In this document: piece after piece, positions 41,870 through 50,690 of the stretch | Position numbering within the stretch: position 1 is the first letter of the stretch | How the letters are laid out: every line of letters begins with the position of its first letter | Source: VRUE01 sp963697805 | Lineage (GTDB): Bacteria > Actinomycetota > Thermoleophilia > Solirubrobacterales > 70-9 | NCBI GenBank assembly: GCA_963697805.1 | Contig: CAVOPB010000002.1 | Span: forward strand, 992,001 to 1,056,000 | Length of the DNA: 64,000 nucleotides | Direction: 5' to 3' | The notes under the pieces: model-generated | The model's database searches: none | Seen by the model: only the letters and a program-made list of their open reading frames with translations | Told to the model about the DNA's origin: nothing | Position numbers and translations under genes: made by a program

Positions 41870-42988
41870 ATGAAGATCGGAGTTCCGAAAGAGACCGCTG
41901 ATGGGGAGCGCCGGGTGGCGCTCGTCCCCGACGTCGTCGCCTCGTTGCGCAAGAACGAGAGCATCGACGTCGTCGTCGAGCGCGGCGCCGGGGAGGAGGC
42001 CGGCCATCCCGACTCCCAGTACACGGACGCCGGCGCCGAGATCGGTGAGGCCGACGTCGCCTGGGGCGCCGACGTGGTGCTCCGCGTCGCCGCCCCGAGC
42101 ACCGAGGAGATCGGCCGCCTGCGGTCGGGCCAGATCCTGATCGGGCACCTCTCCCCGTGGACGAGCGCCGAGACCAACAACGCCCTCGCCGGGGCGGGGG
42201 TCACCAGTTTCGCGATGGAGGCGATCCCGCGCACGACCCGCGCCCAGGCGATGGACGCGCTCTCCTCCCAGGCAGCCGCCGCGGGCTACGCCGCGATGCT
42301 GATCGCCGCCCGCGCGTCGGGCCGCTTCTTCGGGATGATGACCACCGCCGCCGGCACCGTCCCGCCGGCGAAAGTGCTGGTCCTCGGCGCCGGGGTCGCG
42401 GGGCTGCAGGCGGTCGCGACGGCGAAGCGGCTCGGGGCGATCGTCACCGGCTTCGACATCCGCCGCGCTGCCTGGGAGCAGATCGCCTCGCTCGGCGGCC
42501 GGCCGCTGGAACTCGACTTCATCCCCGACGCCGAAGGCGAGGGCGGCTACGCGCGTCCGCTCACCGATGAGGAGAACGGGCAGGTCCGGGACGCAATCGG
42601 CGAGAACGCCGCCAGGCAGGACATCATCGTCACCACCGCCGCGATTCCCGGCCGTCCGGCGCCGCTCCTGATCACCGCCGAGGCGGTTCGGGGGATGGCG
42701 CCCGGCTCGGTGATCGTCGACCTCGCCGCCGAGACCGGCGGCAACTGCGAGCTGACCGAGGCCGGCCGGACCGTCGATGAGGGAGGGGTCAGCGTGATCG
42801 GCCCCAGCAATCTGCCGAGCGAGATGCCGCGGCCCGCCTCGCAGCTCTACGCCAAGAACCTCGAGAACCTGCTCGGTCTGCTGGTCGGCGAGGAGGGTGG
42901 GCTCAACCTCGACTTCTCCGACGACATCATCGACGCCGCCTGCATCACCCACGGCGGCGAGATCCGTGGAGAGAGGACCGCCAAATGA
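41870..42988 (+). CDS. pntAA: NAD(P) transhydrogenase, alpha subunit part 1 (NAD-binding)
   Basis: 372 residues. MKIGVPKETADGERRVALVP is the standard start of the PntA/alanine-dehydrogenase family; NAD motif VLVLGAGVAGLQAVATAKRL and the mobile-loop/contact region EGEGGYARPLTDEENG are visible, and YAKNLENLLGLLV near the end. Domain I of the proton-translocating transhydrogenase, exchanging hydride between NADH and NADP+. Overlaps the next gene by four bases. Split three-subunit form as in Rhodospirillum and many actinobacteria. Confidence 0.93.
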   Translation: MKIGVPKETADGERRVALVPDVVASLRKNESIDVVVERGAGEEAGHPDSQYTDAGAEIGEADVAWGADVVLRVAAPSTEEIGRLRSGQILIGHLSPWTSAETNNALAGAGVTSFAMEAIPRTTRAQAMDALSSQAAAAGYAAMLIAARASGRFFGMMTTAAGTVPPAKVLVLGAGVAGLQAVATAKRLGAIVTGFDIRRAAWEQIASLGGRPLELDFIPDAEGEGGYARPLTDEENGQVRDAIGENAARQDIIVTTAAIPGRPAPLLITAEAVRGMAPGSVIVDLAAETGGNCELTEAGRTVDEGGVSVIGPSNLPSEMPRPASQLYAKNLENLLGLLVGEEGGLNLDFSDDIIDAACITHGGEIRGERTAK

Positions 42989-43356
42989 GTCTGATGACCG
43001 AGATCACGATCTTCGTCCTCGCCGCCTTCGTCGGCTTCGAGGTGATCTCGAAGGTGCCGACGACGCTGCACACGCCGCTGATGTCGCAGACCAACGCGAT
43101 CCACGGGATCGTGATGCTCGGCGGCCTGATCGTCGTCGGCTTCGCCAACGACGGCCTCGAGTACGTGATCGGGACAATCGCGGTCGCCTTCGGCACGATC
43201 AACATCGTCGGCGGCTTCATGGTCACCGACCGGATGCTCGGGATGTTCTCGCGGAAACCGAAACCAGCCGCCGCCTCCTCTGCTCCCGGTCAGGCGAAGA
43301 AATCAGATATGGATTCGCCTAACCTCCCGCGTCCGGGGGCGGCGGAAGACAAATGA
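42985..43356 (+). CDS. pntAB: NAD(P) transhydrogenase, alpha subunit part 2 (membrane)
   Basis: 123 residues. Three membrane helices (ITIFVLAAFVGFEVISKVPT; IHGIVMLGGLIVVGFA; IAVAFGTINIVGGFMVT) with the LHTPLMSQTNAIHG motif of domain II. Polar tail of about 30 residues at the C-terminus. Overlaps both neighbours by ATGA. Confidence 0.93.
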   Translation: MSLMTEITIFVLAAFVGFEVISKVPTTLHTPLMSQTNAIHGIVMLGGLIVVGFANDGLEYVIGTIAVAFGTINIVGGFMVTDRMLGMFSRKPKPAAASSAPGQAKKSDMDSPNLPRPGAAEDK

Positions 43357-44765
43357 GCCTCGCCGTCCTGCAGCCCGGTGGCGACGCCGCCACCGCGCTC
43401 TACATCGTCGCCTTCTCGCTCTTCATCATCGGCGTCAAACAGGGCACCCACCCGACCACGGCCAAGCGCGGCAACCTGATCGCCGCCGGCGGCATGGCCA
43501 TCGCCGTGGTCACGACCCTGCTGCTCGACGGGATCGGCAACTGGGGCCTGATCGCCGCCGGCCTCGGGATCGGAGCCGCGGTCGGGGTGGTCGCCTCGGT
43601 GAGGGTCCAGATGACCGAGATGCCGCAGATGGTCGCCCTCTACAACGGGGTCGGCGGCGGCGCCGTCGCCCTGATCGCCTGGTCGGAGATCCGCCACGGG
43701 ATCTCGCTCGGCGAGGAGATCCCACTCGACGAGCTGATCCCTGTCCTATTCGCGGCGGTTGTCGGCTCAGTCTCCTTCTGGGGCTCGAACATCGCCTTCG
43801 CCAAGCTCCAGGACCTGATCCCGACCAGGCCGCTCGCGGTGCCGGGCCAGCAGGTGATCAACGTGGTCCTGCTGATCGGGATCGTCATCTGCTGCGCCAA
43901 CATCGTGCTCAACAACGATGACCCCTCGCAGGGCATTTTCATCGCGATCCTGATCGCCGCCGCGATCCTCGGGAACATGGTGGTCCTCCCGATCGGGGGC
44001 GCCGACATGCCGGTCGTGATCTCGCTGCTGAATGCCTTCACCGGACTCTCCGCCGCGGCCGCCGGGTTCGCCCTCGACAATGTCGCGCTGATTGTCGCCG
44101 GGACCCTGGTCGGGTCCTCGGGAACGATCCTGACGATGGAGATGGCGACGGCGATGAACCGCTCGGTCGGCAACGTCCTCTTCGCCGGGTTCGGCGGCGC
44201 CCCCGCCGGCGGCGGGGCCGCGACCGAGGAGCGGCCCCACATCTCGATCGGCGCCCAGGACGCGGCGATCAAGCTCGCCTACGCCGACTCGGTCGTCTTC
44301 GTACCCGGCTACGGCCTCGCGGTGGCCCAGGCCCAGCACGCGCTCAAGGAGGTCGCCGACGAGCTCGAGAAGCGCGGCGTCACCGTCAACTACGCGATCC
44401 ACCCTGTCGCCGGCCGGATGCCGGGCCACATGAACGTCCTCCTCGCCGAGGCCGACGTGCCCTACGAGCAGCTGAAGGAGATGGAGGAGATCAATCCGGA
44501 GCTCCCGCGCACCGATGTCGCGGTCGTCGTCGGCGCCAATGACGTCACCAACCCGGCGGCGAAAAACGATCCCGACAGCCCGATCGCCGGGATGCCGATC
44601 ATCGAAGTCTCCGAGGCCCAGCAGGTGATCGTGATCAAGCGCTCGCTCAGCCCCGGCTTCGCCGGCATCGACAACGACCTCTTCTACGAGCCGAACACCT
44701 CGATGCTGTTCGCCGACGCCAAGCAGGCCGCGGCGGACATCGCCGCCGAGATCCAGAACCTCTAG
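43353..44765 (+). CDS. pntB: NAD(P) transhydrogenase, beta subunit
   Basis: 470 residues. About nine membrane helices (domain II rest) then the NADP-binding domain III with GYGLAVAQAQHALKEVADEL, HPVAGRMPGHMNVLLAEADV, VVVGANDVTNPAAK and KRSLSPGFAGIDNDLFY, all diagnostic. Completes the proton pump that keeps NADPH high. A hairpin follows at 44814-44855. Confidence 0.94.
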   Translation: MSLAVLQPGGDAATALYIVAFSLFIIGVKQGTHPTTAKRGNLIAAGGMAIAVVTTLLLDGIGNWGLIAAGLGIGAAVGVVASVRVQMTEMPQMVALYNGVGGGAVALIAWSEIRHGISLGEEIPLDELIPVLFAAVVGSVSFWGSNIAFAKLQDLIPTRPLAVPGQQVINVVLLIGIVICCANIVLNNDDPSQGIFIAILIAAAILGNMVVLPIGGADMPVVISLLNAFTGLSAAAAGFALDNVALIVAGTLVGSSGTILTMEMATAMNRSVGNVLFAGFGGAPAGGGAATEERPHISIGAQDAAIKLAYADSVVFVPGYGLAVAQAQHALKEVADELEKRGVTVNYAIHPVAGRMPGHMNVLLAEADVPYEQLKEMEEINPELPRTDVAVVVGANDVTNPAAKNDPDSPIAGMPIIEVSEAQQVIVIKRSLSPGFAGIDNDLFYEPNTSMLFADAKQAAADIAAEIQNL

Positions 44766-44813
44766 CCGCACTCAGCGGAGACCGAGCCGCCCAATCCGGG
44801 GCGAGATCGGACA

Positions 44814-44855
44814 TGCCGGGACTTAGGGGCCACTATGGGTACCCAAGACCCGGCA
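44814..44855 (+). terminator. hairpin after the pnt operon
   Basis: TGCCGGG-A-CTT (44814-44824) pairs with AAG-A-CCCGGCA (44845-44855), one mismatch, loop about 20 bases with GGGTACCC inside. No U-tract. Confidence 0.4.
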
Positions 44856-44877
44856 CGTCACCGGCACTCGAGAACAT

Positions 44878-46665
44878 TTGGCGCGGCGGGAGCGTGAGCT
44901 CGCCGCCCTGGCCAATCGTCAGCACGGCATCGTCACGCGGCGCCAGCTCCTGTCTGCCGGCCTTGGAGTGAGAACGATCAAGCGGCGGGTGGAAGCGGGC
45001 CGTCTCCATCTCCTTCATCGCGGGGTGTACGTGCTCGGGCACGGAGGAGTGAATCAGCGGGGACGATGGCTGGGATCCGTTTTCGCCTGTGGCGCCGGTG
45101 CTTTGCTGAGCCACAGAAGCGCGGCGGCCCTGTGGGGTCTGATCGCCTCTCGGGGGGCCGTAGAAGTCACATCGGCAGCCGGCCGCGGAAGGCCCGGGAT
45201 TGTCGTTCACGAGGGAGGAATCGACCCTGCCGATAGGTCGCTCGTCGACTCGATTCCGGTGACCTCGGTCGCCCGCACCCTCCTCGATCTGCCCGAGGTG
45301 GTCGACGAGCAGACGCTGCGACGAGCCTTTGAGGAGGCGGACCGGCTCCGCCTGCTCGAGCTGAGGGTGTTGGATGAGCTCTGCTCCAGAAGCAGCGGCC
45401 GTCGCGGACTCCGGGCGCTCCGTCCTCTGATCGCCGCCGCCAGGGAGCCGACCACAACCGCGTCGCCGCTCGAGGACCGCTTCGCCGCCTTCTGCGAGGA
45501 GCACCGGCTGCCGCCACCGGCCACCAATGTCCTCGTCCTCGGCCATGAGGTGGACGCCTTCTGGCCGAAGCGACGCCTGGTCGTCGAGGCGGACAGCTAC
45601 GCCTATCACCGGCACCGCGCCGCATTCGAGCGCGATCGTGCCCGCGACGCCGAGTTCGCCGCCGCCGGCTACACGGTCATCCGCCTCACCCATCGACGTC
45701 TTGAAGAGGCCCCCGGCGCCGTTGCCGATCAGCTCCGGCGGCTGCTGGGCCTCGGCGGCGAGCGGGGGCAGGCGACGGTCGAGTGGGTCGCGCTCCTGCT
45801 GCTGAGCGCGCTTGTGTTCCTCAGCCTGATCGTCGCCGGGGTTCGATTTCCGGGGCTCTCGGTCGCTCAGGCCGTGGCATCGCGGATCCTCTGCGCGGCG
45901 GCGATCGCCGACTCCTGCGGGGACGAAAGCACCCTGATCGCCGCCTACGGCAGCGAGGTTGGCGCGCTCGCCAGAGACGACATGCCCTCGCTGGCATTCG
46001 AGCATGGCTCGCGGGCCCTGCCGGTCGATTTCCGCGGCTGCCGGGACACGAGCTGCGGTGACGGGGCCGACGGCGGCCTGGTCCTCCGCACCGACGCCGG
46101 CCGGCCGGTGACCGCCTTCGTCCATGTCGTCGATTGCCGCGAGGGCGGCGAGCGTCCGGCCGGGGCCGACTGCTCCGGAGAACGGGCCGGAAACCTCTAC
46201 ATCCAGTACTGGACCTACTACGCCGACTCGGCCACCATGCGCGGCGTCCCGATCGCCGGCACGAAGGGCTATCACCGTGACGATTGGGAGTCGGTCCAGC
46301 TCCGGATCGGCCCCGATGGCGAGATCGCCCAGCGCGCCTCCTCCCATCACGGCTACAACCACACGAAGGGGCCGGCCAACGCGGGGTCGGACGCCGGCGT
46401 CGGGCCGCTGCGGGTCCTCGCCGAAGCGGTCGGAGCCCGGCCCCGGAACGGCTGGGGCCCGGCGAGCGGGCTCCTGTTCGTCTCCGGTGGCAGCCACGCG
46501 GGCAACGTCGACGCCTTCACGACGATCGACCGGCTGACGCCGGGCTCCCGTGTCCACCTCGTTCCGCTCGAGCCGATCGCCGCCGAAACCGACGCCCGGT
46601 TCGCGATCAGCCCGCCGTGGCGCAAGCGGGTTTGGCTCGACCCGGAGTCCGAGTCGACCGATTGA
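44878..46665 (+). CDS. fusion: AbiEi/DUF559 protein joined to a TadE-like surface protein
   Basis: 595 residues without a break. Residues 1-60 are an AbiEi-like antitoxin helix-turn-helix (NRQHGIVTRRQLLSAGLG, GRLHLLHRGVYVLGH). Residues ~195-288 are a DUF559/Vsr-like domain (VDAFWPKRRLVVEADSYAYH, ARDAEFAAAGYTVIRL), normally its own C-terminus. Then GERGQATVEWVALLLLSALV (294-313) is the TadE-like membrane helix that starts separate secreted proteins in related genomes. Residues 330-595 are a Cys-rich extracellular domain with DDWESVQLRIGPDGE and RASSHHGYNHTKGP. TTG 44878 start; no good ribosome binding site. A gene fusion or a missed stop would explain it. Confidence 0.7.
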   Translation: MARRERELAALANRQHGIVTRRQLLSAGLGVRTIKRRVEAGRLHLLHRGVYVLGHGGVNQRGRWLGSVFACGAGALLSHRSAAALWGLIASRGAVEVTSAAGRGRPGIVVHEGGIDPADRSLVDSIPVTSVARTLLDLPEVVDEQTLRRAFEEADRLRLLELRVLDELCSRSSGRRGLRALRPLIAAAREPTTTASPLEDRFAAFCEEHRLPPPATNVLVLGHEVDAFWPKRRLVVEADSYAYHRHRAAFERDRARDAEFAAAGYTVIRLTHRRLEEAPGAVADQLRRLLGLGGERGQATVEWVALLLLSALVFLSLIVAGVRFPGLSVAQAVASRILCAAAIADSCGDESTLIAAYGSEVGALARDDMPSLAFEHGSRALPVDFRGCRDTSCGDGADGGLVLRTDAGRPVTAFVHVVDCREGGERPAGADCSGERAGNLYIQYWTYYADSATMRGVPIAGTKGYHRDDWESVQLRIGPDGEIAQRASSHHGYNHTKGPANAGSDAGVGPLRVLAEAVGARPRNGWGPASGLLFVSGGSHAGNVDAFTTIDRLTPGSRVHLVPLEPIAAETDARFAISPPWRKRVWLDPESESTD

Positions 46666-46696
46666 GGCGCTCAGCCGAGCTTGAGGGACTGGGTGA

Positions 46697-47458
46697 TCAA
46701 CGCGGCGGCATCCGCAGCGCCCCGTCGAGGCGGATCGTCTCGCCGTTGATCATCTGGTTGGCGACGATCTGCTCGACCAGCTGCGCGTACTCCTCGGGCC
46801 GGCCGAGGCGCGAGGGGTAGGGGATGCCGGCGCCGAGCGCCTGGCGCGCCTCCTCAGGCAGTGCCGCCAGCAGCGGTGTGTCGAAGAGGCCGGGTGCGAT
46901 CGTCACCACCCTGATCGCCCGCGAGGCGAGGTCGCGCGCCGCCGGCAGGGTCATCGAAACGATCCCGCCCTTCGAGGCGGCGTAGGCGATCTGCCCGATC
47001 TGGCCATCGAAGGCGGCGATCGAGGCCGTGTTGACGCAGACGCCGCGCTCGCCACCTTCGTCGGGCTCGTTGTCGCTCATCGCGGTCGCCGCGAGGCGCA
47101 GCACGTTGAAGGTCCCGATCAGGTTGACCCCGATCACGTTCGAGAAGTATTCGAGGTTGTGGGCGCCGGCCTTGTGCGACACCCGCTCGGCCCAGCCGAT
47201 CCCGGCGCAGCAGACCGAGATTCGCAACCCTCCGTCGACGGCCGCCGCCTTCTCGACCGCGGCCGAAACCGAGTCGGCATCGGTGACGTCGGCCTCGACG
47301 AATGCGGCGCCGATCTCCTCGGCGAGGGCGGCGCCGCGCTCTGGGTCGCGGTCGACGATGAAGACCCGCGCACCCGCCGTCGCAAGCGACCTTGCCGTCG
47401 CTGCGCCGAGGCCGGATGCCCCGCCGGCGACCAGCGCCCCTGCTCCCTCGATCCGCAT
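46697..47458 (-). CDS. SDR family oxidoreductase (HSD17B10-like)
   Basis: 253 residues. Rossmann motif VAGGASGLGAAT, NVIG-type helix, TASIAAFDGQIGQIAYAASK with the catalytic Tyr-x3-Lys, and PGLFDTPLLAALPEE. The EYAQLVEQIVANQMINGETI end matches 3-hydroxyacyl-CoA dehydrogenase type 2. NAD-linked oxidation of 3-hydroxyacyl-CoA or a related alcohol is likely. Start ATG 47458 with TATCGT eight bases upstream. Confidence 0.85.
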   Translation of the reverse strand: MRIEGAGALVAGGASGLGAATARSLATAGARVFIVDRDPERGAALAEEIGAAFVEADVTDADSVSAAVEKAAAVDGGLRISVCCAGIGWAERVSHKAGAHNLEYFSNVIGVNLIGTFNVLRLAATAMSDNEPDEGGERGVCVNTASIAAFDGQIGQIAYAASKGGIVSMTLPAARDLASRAIRVVTIAPGLFDTPLLAALPEEARQALGAGIPYPSRLGRPEEYAQLVEQIVANQMINGETIRLDGALRMPPR

Positions 47459-47466
47459 CGGGGCGG

Positions 47467-47472
47467 ACGATA
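47467..47472 (-). promoter_or_regulatory. -10 box (TATCGT), leaderless
   Basis: TATCGT on the minus strand ends eight bases before ATG 47458. Confidence 0.45.
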
Positions 47473-47494
47473 TCGGCCGAGCGCTCCGGCTCGC

Positions 47495-47500
47495 TAGGGT
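47495..47500 (+). promoter_or_regulatory. -10 box (TAGGGT) of the egtBD operon
   Basis: TAGGGT lies 19 bases before GTG 47520, leaving a leader of about a dozen bases. Confidence 0.4.
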
Positions 47501-47519
47501 CTTGCGCATCGCCACCGAG

Positions 47520-48635
47520 GTGACCTCAATCTCCAAGGACGCGATCGCGGACCGGCTCGCGGAGGCGCGCCGCCGCACCCTCGAACTCGTCGCTCCGCTC
47601 GACGACCGACAGCTCAACACCGTCTACTCCCCGCTGCTCAGCCCGCTGGCCTGGGACCTCGGCCACATCGCCAACTTCGAGGAGCTCTGGTTGGTGCAGA
47701 CGATCGGCGGCCGCGACCCCCTCCGGGGCGAGCTCGGCCGCTTCTACGACGCGATCGAGAACCCGCGAACGACCCGCGGCGAGCTGCCGATTCTGCGCGA
47801 CGACGATCTCCGCTCCTACCTCGCCGATGTCCGCGAGCGCACCCTCGAGGTCCTCGAGGAGGTCGATGTCGGCCCCGACGTCGAGGACCGCCTGCTGCGC
47901 GACGGCTTCGTCTACGAGATGCTGCTCGCGCACGAGCTCCAGCACAACGAGACGATGCTGCAGCTGCTGATGCTCGTCGACGACTACCGGCTGCCGGACT
48001 CGATCCAGCCCCCCGGTGCGTCCCCCCTCGAGGGGCCGGAGACGATCCGGATCGAGGCCGGCGAGTACTCGATCGGCGCGCCGGGTACGGGCTTCGCCTA
48101 TGACAACGAGCGACCGCAGCACCGGGTTGAGCTCGCCGGGTTCGAGATCGAGAGGACGCTGGTGAGCAACGGCGCCTACATCGAGTTCATCGAGGACACC
48201 GGGGCCGAGGCGCCGATGTACTGGAAGGCGGCCGGCGACGGCGAGTGGCGCCACACGGCGATGGGCCGCCGCGACCCGATCGATCCCGCGGCCCCCGTCC
48301 TCCACGTTTCCTGGGAGGAGGCCGACGCGTTCGCCCGCTGGGCCGGCGGGCGGCTCCCGACCGAGTTCGAGTGGGAGGCGGCGCGACCCGAGCTCGACGG
48401 CCTCGGCTCGGCCTGGGAATGGACGAGCTCCCACTTCCTCGCCTACCCGGGCTTCGTTGCGTTCCCCTACCCGGAGTACTCGGAGGTCTTCTTCGGCGAC
48501 GAGCACCGGGTGCTGCGGGGCGGTTCCTGGGCAACCCACCCGAGCGTCGCCCGCCCCAGCTTCCGCAACTGGGACCTGCCCCAACGGCGCCAGATATTCG
48601 CCGGCCTGCGCTGCGCGAGGGGCGCCGGGAGGTGA
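47520..48635 (+). CDS. egtB: ergothioneine biosynthesis sulfoxide synthase EgtB
   Basis: 371 residues. N-terminal DinB-like helical domain (LLSPLAWDLGHIANFEELWL) with the iron His pair in LLAHELQHNETMLQ, then the FGE-sulfatase-like domain (RIEAGEYSIGAP, RPQHRVELAGFEI, GGRLPTEFEWEAA, VLRGGSWATHPSVARPSFRN). Joins hercynine to cysteine or gamma-glutamylcysteine with O2. Shorter than mycobacterial EgtB (~430). Start set to GTG 47520; TTG 47502 is possible. EgtD follows with a GTGA overlap. Confidence 0.92.
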   Translation: MTSISKDAIADRLAEARRRTLELVAPLDDRQLNTVYSPLLSPLAWDLGHIANFEELWLVQTIGGRDPLRGELGRFYDAIENPRTTRGELPILRDDDLRSYLADVRERTLEVLEEVDVGPDVEDRLLRDGFVYEMLLAHELQHNETMLQLLMLVDDYRLPDSIQPPGASPLEGPETIRIEAGEYSIGAPGTGFAYDNERPQHRVELAGFEIERTLVSNGAYIEFIEDTGAEAPMYWKAAGDGEWRHTAMGRRDPIDPAAPVLHVSWEEADAFARWAGGRLPTEFEWEAARPELDGLGSAWEWTSSHFLAYPGFVAFPYPEYSEVFFGDEHRVLRGGSWATHPSVARPSFRNWDLPQRRQIFAGLRCARGAGR

Positions 48636-49624
48636 AGCTCACCGCGACGGCCGACCGGGTCGAGATCGAGGTCCACTACACAGGCGCCCAGGGTGCCGAG
48701 ATGGCCCACGAGGTACGCACCGGGCTGACCACCAAGCCGAAGGAGCTGGCGCCGAAGTACTTCTACGACGAGCGCGGTTCGCAGCTCTTCGAGCAGATCA
48801 CCGGGCTGCCCGAGTACTACCCGACCCGCGCCGAGCGCGAGATCCTGTCGACCCGGTGCGGCGAGATCCTCACCGCGGCCGGCTCCCCGAGGACGTTGAT
48901 CGAGCTCGGGTCGGGCTCGGCGGCCAAGACCCGACACCTGCTGACCGCGATGGAGGAGGCGGGCTGCCTCGAGCTCTTCGTCCCGGTCGACATCTCCGAG
49001 GAGATCACCCACGAAACTGCGGCGAGCCTGGTCGAGGAATACCCGGGGCTCTCGGTGAGAGGCCTGGTCTGCGACTTCGAGCAGGACCTCGAGCTGATCC
49101 CGGAGGCCGAGGGCGGCCGCCTGATCGCCTTCCTCGGCGGCACGATCGGCAACCTCTATCCGGATCCGCGCCGGGATTTCCTCGCCCGGATCGCGGAGTT
49201 GCTTGGTCCCGGTGACCGGCTCCTGCTCGGGACCGACCTGGTCAAGGAGACGGCTCGTCTCAATGCCGCCTACAACGACTCGGCCGGCGTCACCGCCGAG
49301 TTCAACAAGAACGTCCTCTCCGTCCTCAACGGGGAGCTGGGCGCGGACTTCGACCCCGACGGGTTCGAGCACATCGCCCGCTACGACGAGGAGCAGGCCT
49401 GGATGGACATCGGCCTGCGTTCTGTCGTCGACCAGACGGTCCGGATCGACGGCCTCGACCTCACCGTCCGCTTCGCCGCCGGCGAGAGGATGAGGACCGA
49501 GATCTCGGCGAAGTTCACACGCGGGCACCTCGACCGGGTCTACCGCGAGGCCGGCCTCGAGATGTCCGGCTGGTTCACCGACCCGGCCGGCGACTACGCG
49601 CTGAGCCTCGCCGCGCCGGCCTAG
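48632..49624 (+). CDS. egtD: L-histidine N-alpha-methyltransferase EgtD
   Basis: 330 residues. Makes hercynine (trimethylhistidine) from His with three SAM. Family motifs: LAPKYFYDERGSQLFEQITG, PEYYPTRAEREIL, TLIELGSGSAAKTRHLL (SAM site), RLIAFLGGTIGNLYPD and TDLVKETARLNAAYND. GTG at 48632 overlaps the egtB stop, with GGGAGG upstream. No egtA, egtC or egtE is in the window, so either those lie elsewhere or EgtB uses cysteine directly. Stop overlaps the converging LLM gene by four bases. Confidence 0.95.
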   Translation: MKLTATADRVEIEVHYTGAQGAEMAHEVRTGLTTKPKELAPKYFYDERGSQLFEQITGLPEYYPTRAEREILSTRCGEILTAAGSPRTLIELGSGSAAKTRHLLTAMEEAGCLELFVPVDISEEITHETAASLVEEYPGLSVRGLVCDFEQDLELIPEAEGGRLIAFLGGTIGNLYPDPRRDFLARIAELLGPGDRLLLGTDLVKETARLNAAYNDSAGVTAEFNKNVLSVLNGELGADFDPDGFEHIARYDEEQAWMDIGLRSVVDQTVRIDGLDLTVRFAAGERMRTEISAKFTRGHLDRVYREAGLEMSGWFTDPAGDYALSLAAPA

Positions 49625-50553
49625 GGAGCCAGCGCCTCGATCAGATCGCCCGCCTGGTCGGGGGTCGTGACCAGCATCAGGATCGGCAGGGTGACCCCGC
49701 CCTCGACGAAAGCGCCGAGCTTCTCCTTCATCTCCGCCGGCTCGCCGAAGATGAACGTCTCCTCGATCACGTCCCAGGGCGCTGCCTCCGCCGCGGCCTT
49801 GCGGTCCCCGGCCTCCCAGGCGGCGACCATCGGGTCGATCTTGTCGCCGTAACCGAGCCAGCGGAAGAAGTTGGCATAGACGGGGACGGTTGCGTAGGAG
49901 GCGAACATGAATCGCGCCAGCGGCTCGACCGCCTCGCGGTCACCGGGGAGGCAGAAGAAGCGACAGAGGAGCTCGAAGCCCTCCGGCGCGTCGGCGATCT
50001 GCTTGGTCACCTGGGGAAGGCCGCCGAGCGGGAGGAAGTTCGAGAACGCCCCGCTCGCGCGCTCAACGGCCAGGTCGAGCATCTTCCCGCGCAGCGCCGC
50101 CAGCACGATCGGGACCTCGAATCTCGGCTTCATTTCGAACTTGAACCCACCCGGCGCCCGCTCGCCCGCCAATGCGGCGTCGAGGAACTCGACGGTCTCG
50201 CGGACCTTGCTCAGGGGCTTCTCGAATGGGATCCCGTTCCAGCCTTCGACGATGCGGTCCGAGGAGGAGCCGATGCCGAGGACGAAGCGGCCTTCGGAGG
50301 CATCGGCGAGCGCCGATGCCTCCTGGGCGAGCAGCGCCGGCCCGCGCTGAAAGACGCCGACCACGCCGGTGCCGAGCCGCATCTCGTCGGTCCATGCGGC
50401 GCTCAGCGCCAGCGGCGTGAAGCCGTCGGGCCCGTTCGTCTCGCCGGTCCAGAGATCCGTGTAGCCCGACGCCTCGGCCCGCTTGACCAGCGCCTCATGG
50501 TCGGCGAGCGGCGTCCCCGGCAGCGGCAGCGTCAATCCCCATCTGGCCATCAT
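49621..50553 (-). CDS. LLM-class F420-dependent oxidoreductase
   Basis: 310 residues, luciferase-like barrel. WGLTLPLPGTPLADHEALVK, DLWTGETNGPDGFTPLALSA, LGTGVVGVFQRGPALLAQEA and EGRFVLGIGSSSDRIVEGWN are diagnostic of the F420-type LLM group. The two ATGs at 50553 and 50550 cannot be told apart; a TAGGGT box lies six bases before the first. It shares no close similarity in the substrate loop with the enzyme at 40728. Confidence 0.87.
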   Translation of the reverse strand: MMARWGLTLPLPGTPLADHEALVKRAEASGYTDLWTGETNGPDGFTPLALSAAWTDEMRLGTGVVGVFQRGPALLAQEASALADASEGRFVLGIGSSSDRIVEGWNGIPFEKPLSKVRETVEFLDAALAGERAPGGFKFEMKPRFEVPIVLAALRGKMLDLAVERASGAFSNFLPLGGLPQVTKQIADAPEGFELLCRFFCLPGDREAVEPLARFMFASYATVPVYANFFRWLGYGDKIDPMVAAWEAGDRKAAAEAAPWDVIEETFIFGEPAEMKEKLGAFVEGGVTLPILMLVTTPDQAGDLIEALAP

Positions 50554-50559
50554 TGCGAA

Positions 50560-50565
50560 ACCCTA
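50560..50565 (-). promoter_or_regulatory. -10 box (TAGGGT), leaderless
   Basis: TAGGGT on the minus strand ends six bases before ATG 50553. An inverted repeat CCGCCACC/GGTGGCGG (50577-50584, 50605-50612) lies just upstream and may be an operator. Confidence 0.45.
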
Positions 50566-50676
50566 CCCGCATATATCCGCCACCTCCTCCGCTTCGCGTC
50601 CGGGGGTGGCGGCAATCGCCATATCAGCGCCGCTCGCAGGGAATCAGACCGTGATGCTCACTAATCGGTTCACGGG

Positions 50677-50682
50677 TAGGCT
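50677..50682 (+). promoter_or_regulatory. -10 box (TAGGCT), leaderless
   Basis: TAGGCT ends eight bases before ATG 50691. Confidence 0.45.
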
Positions 50683-50690
50683 GGCGGGCA

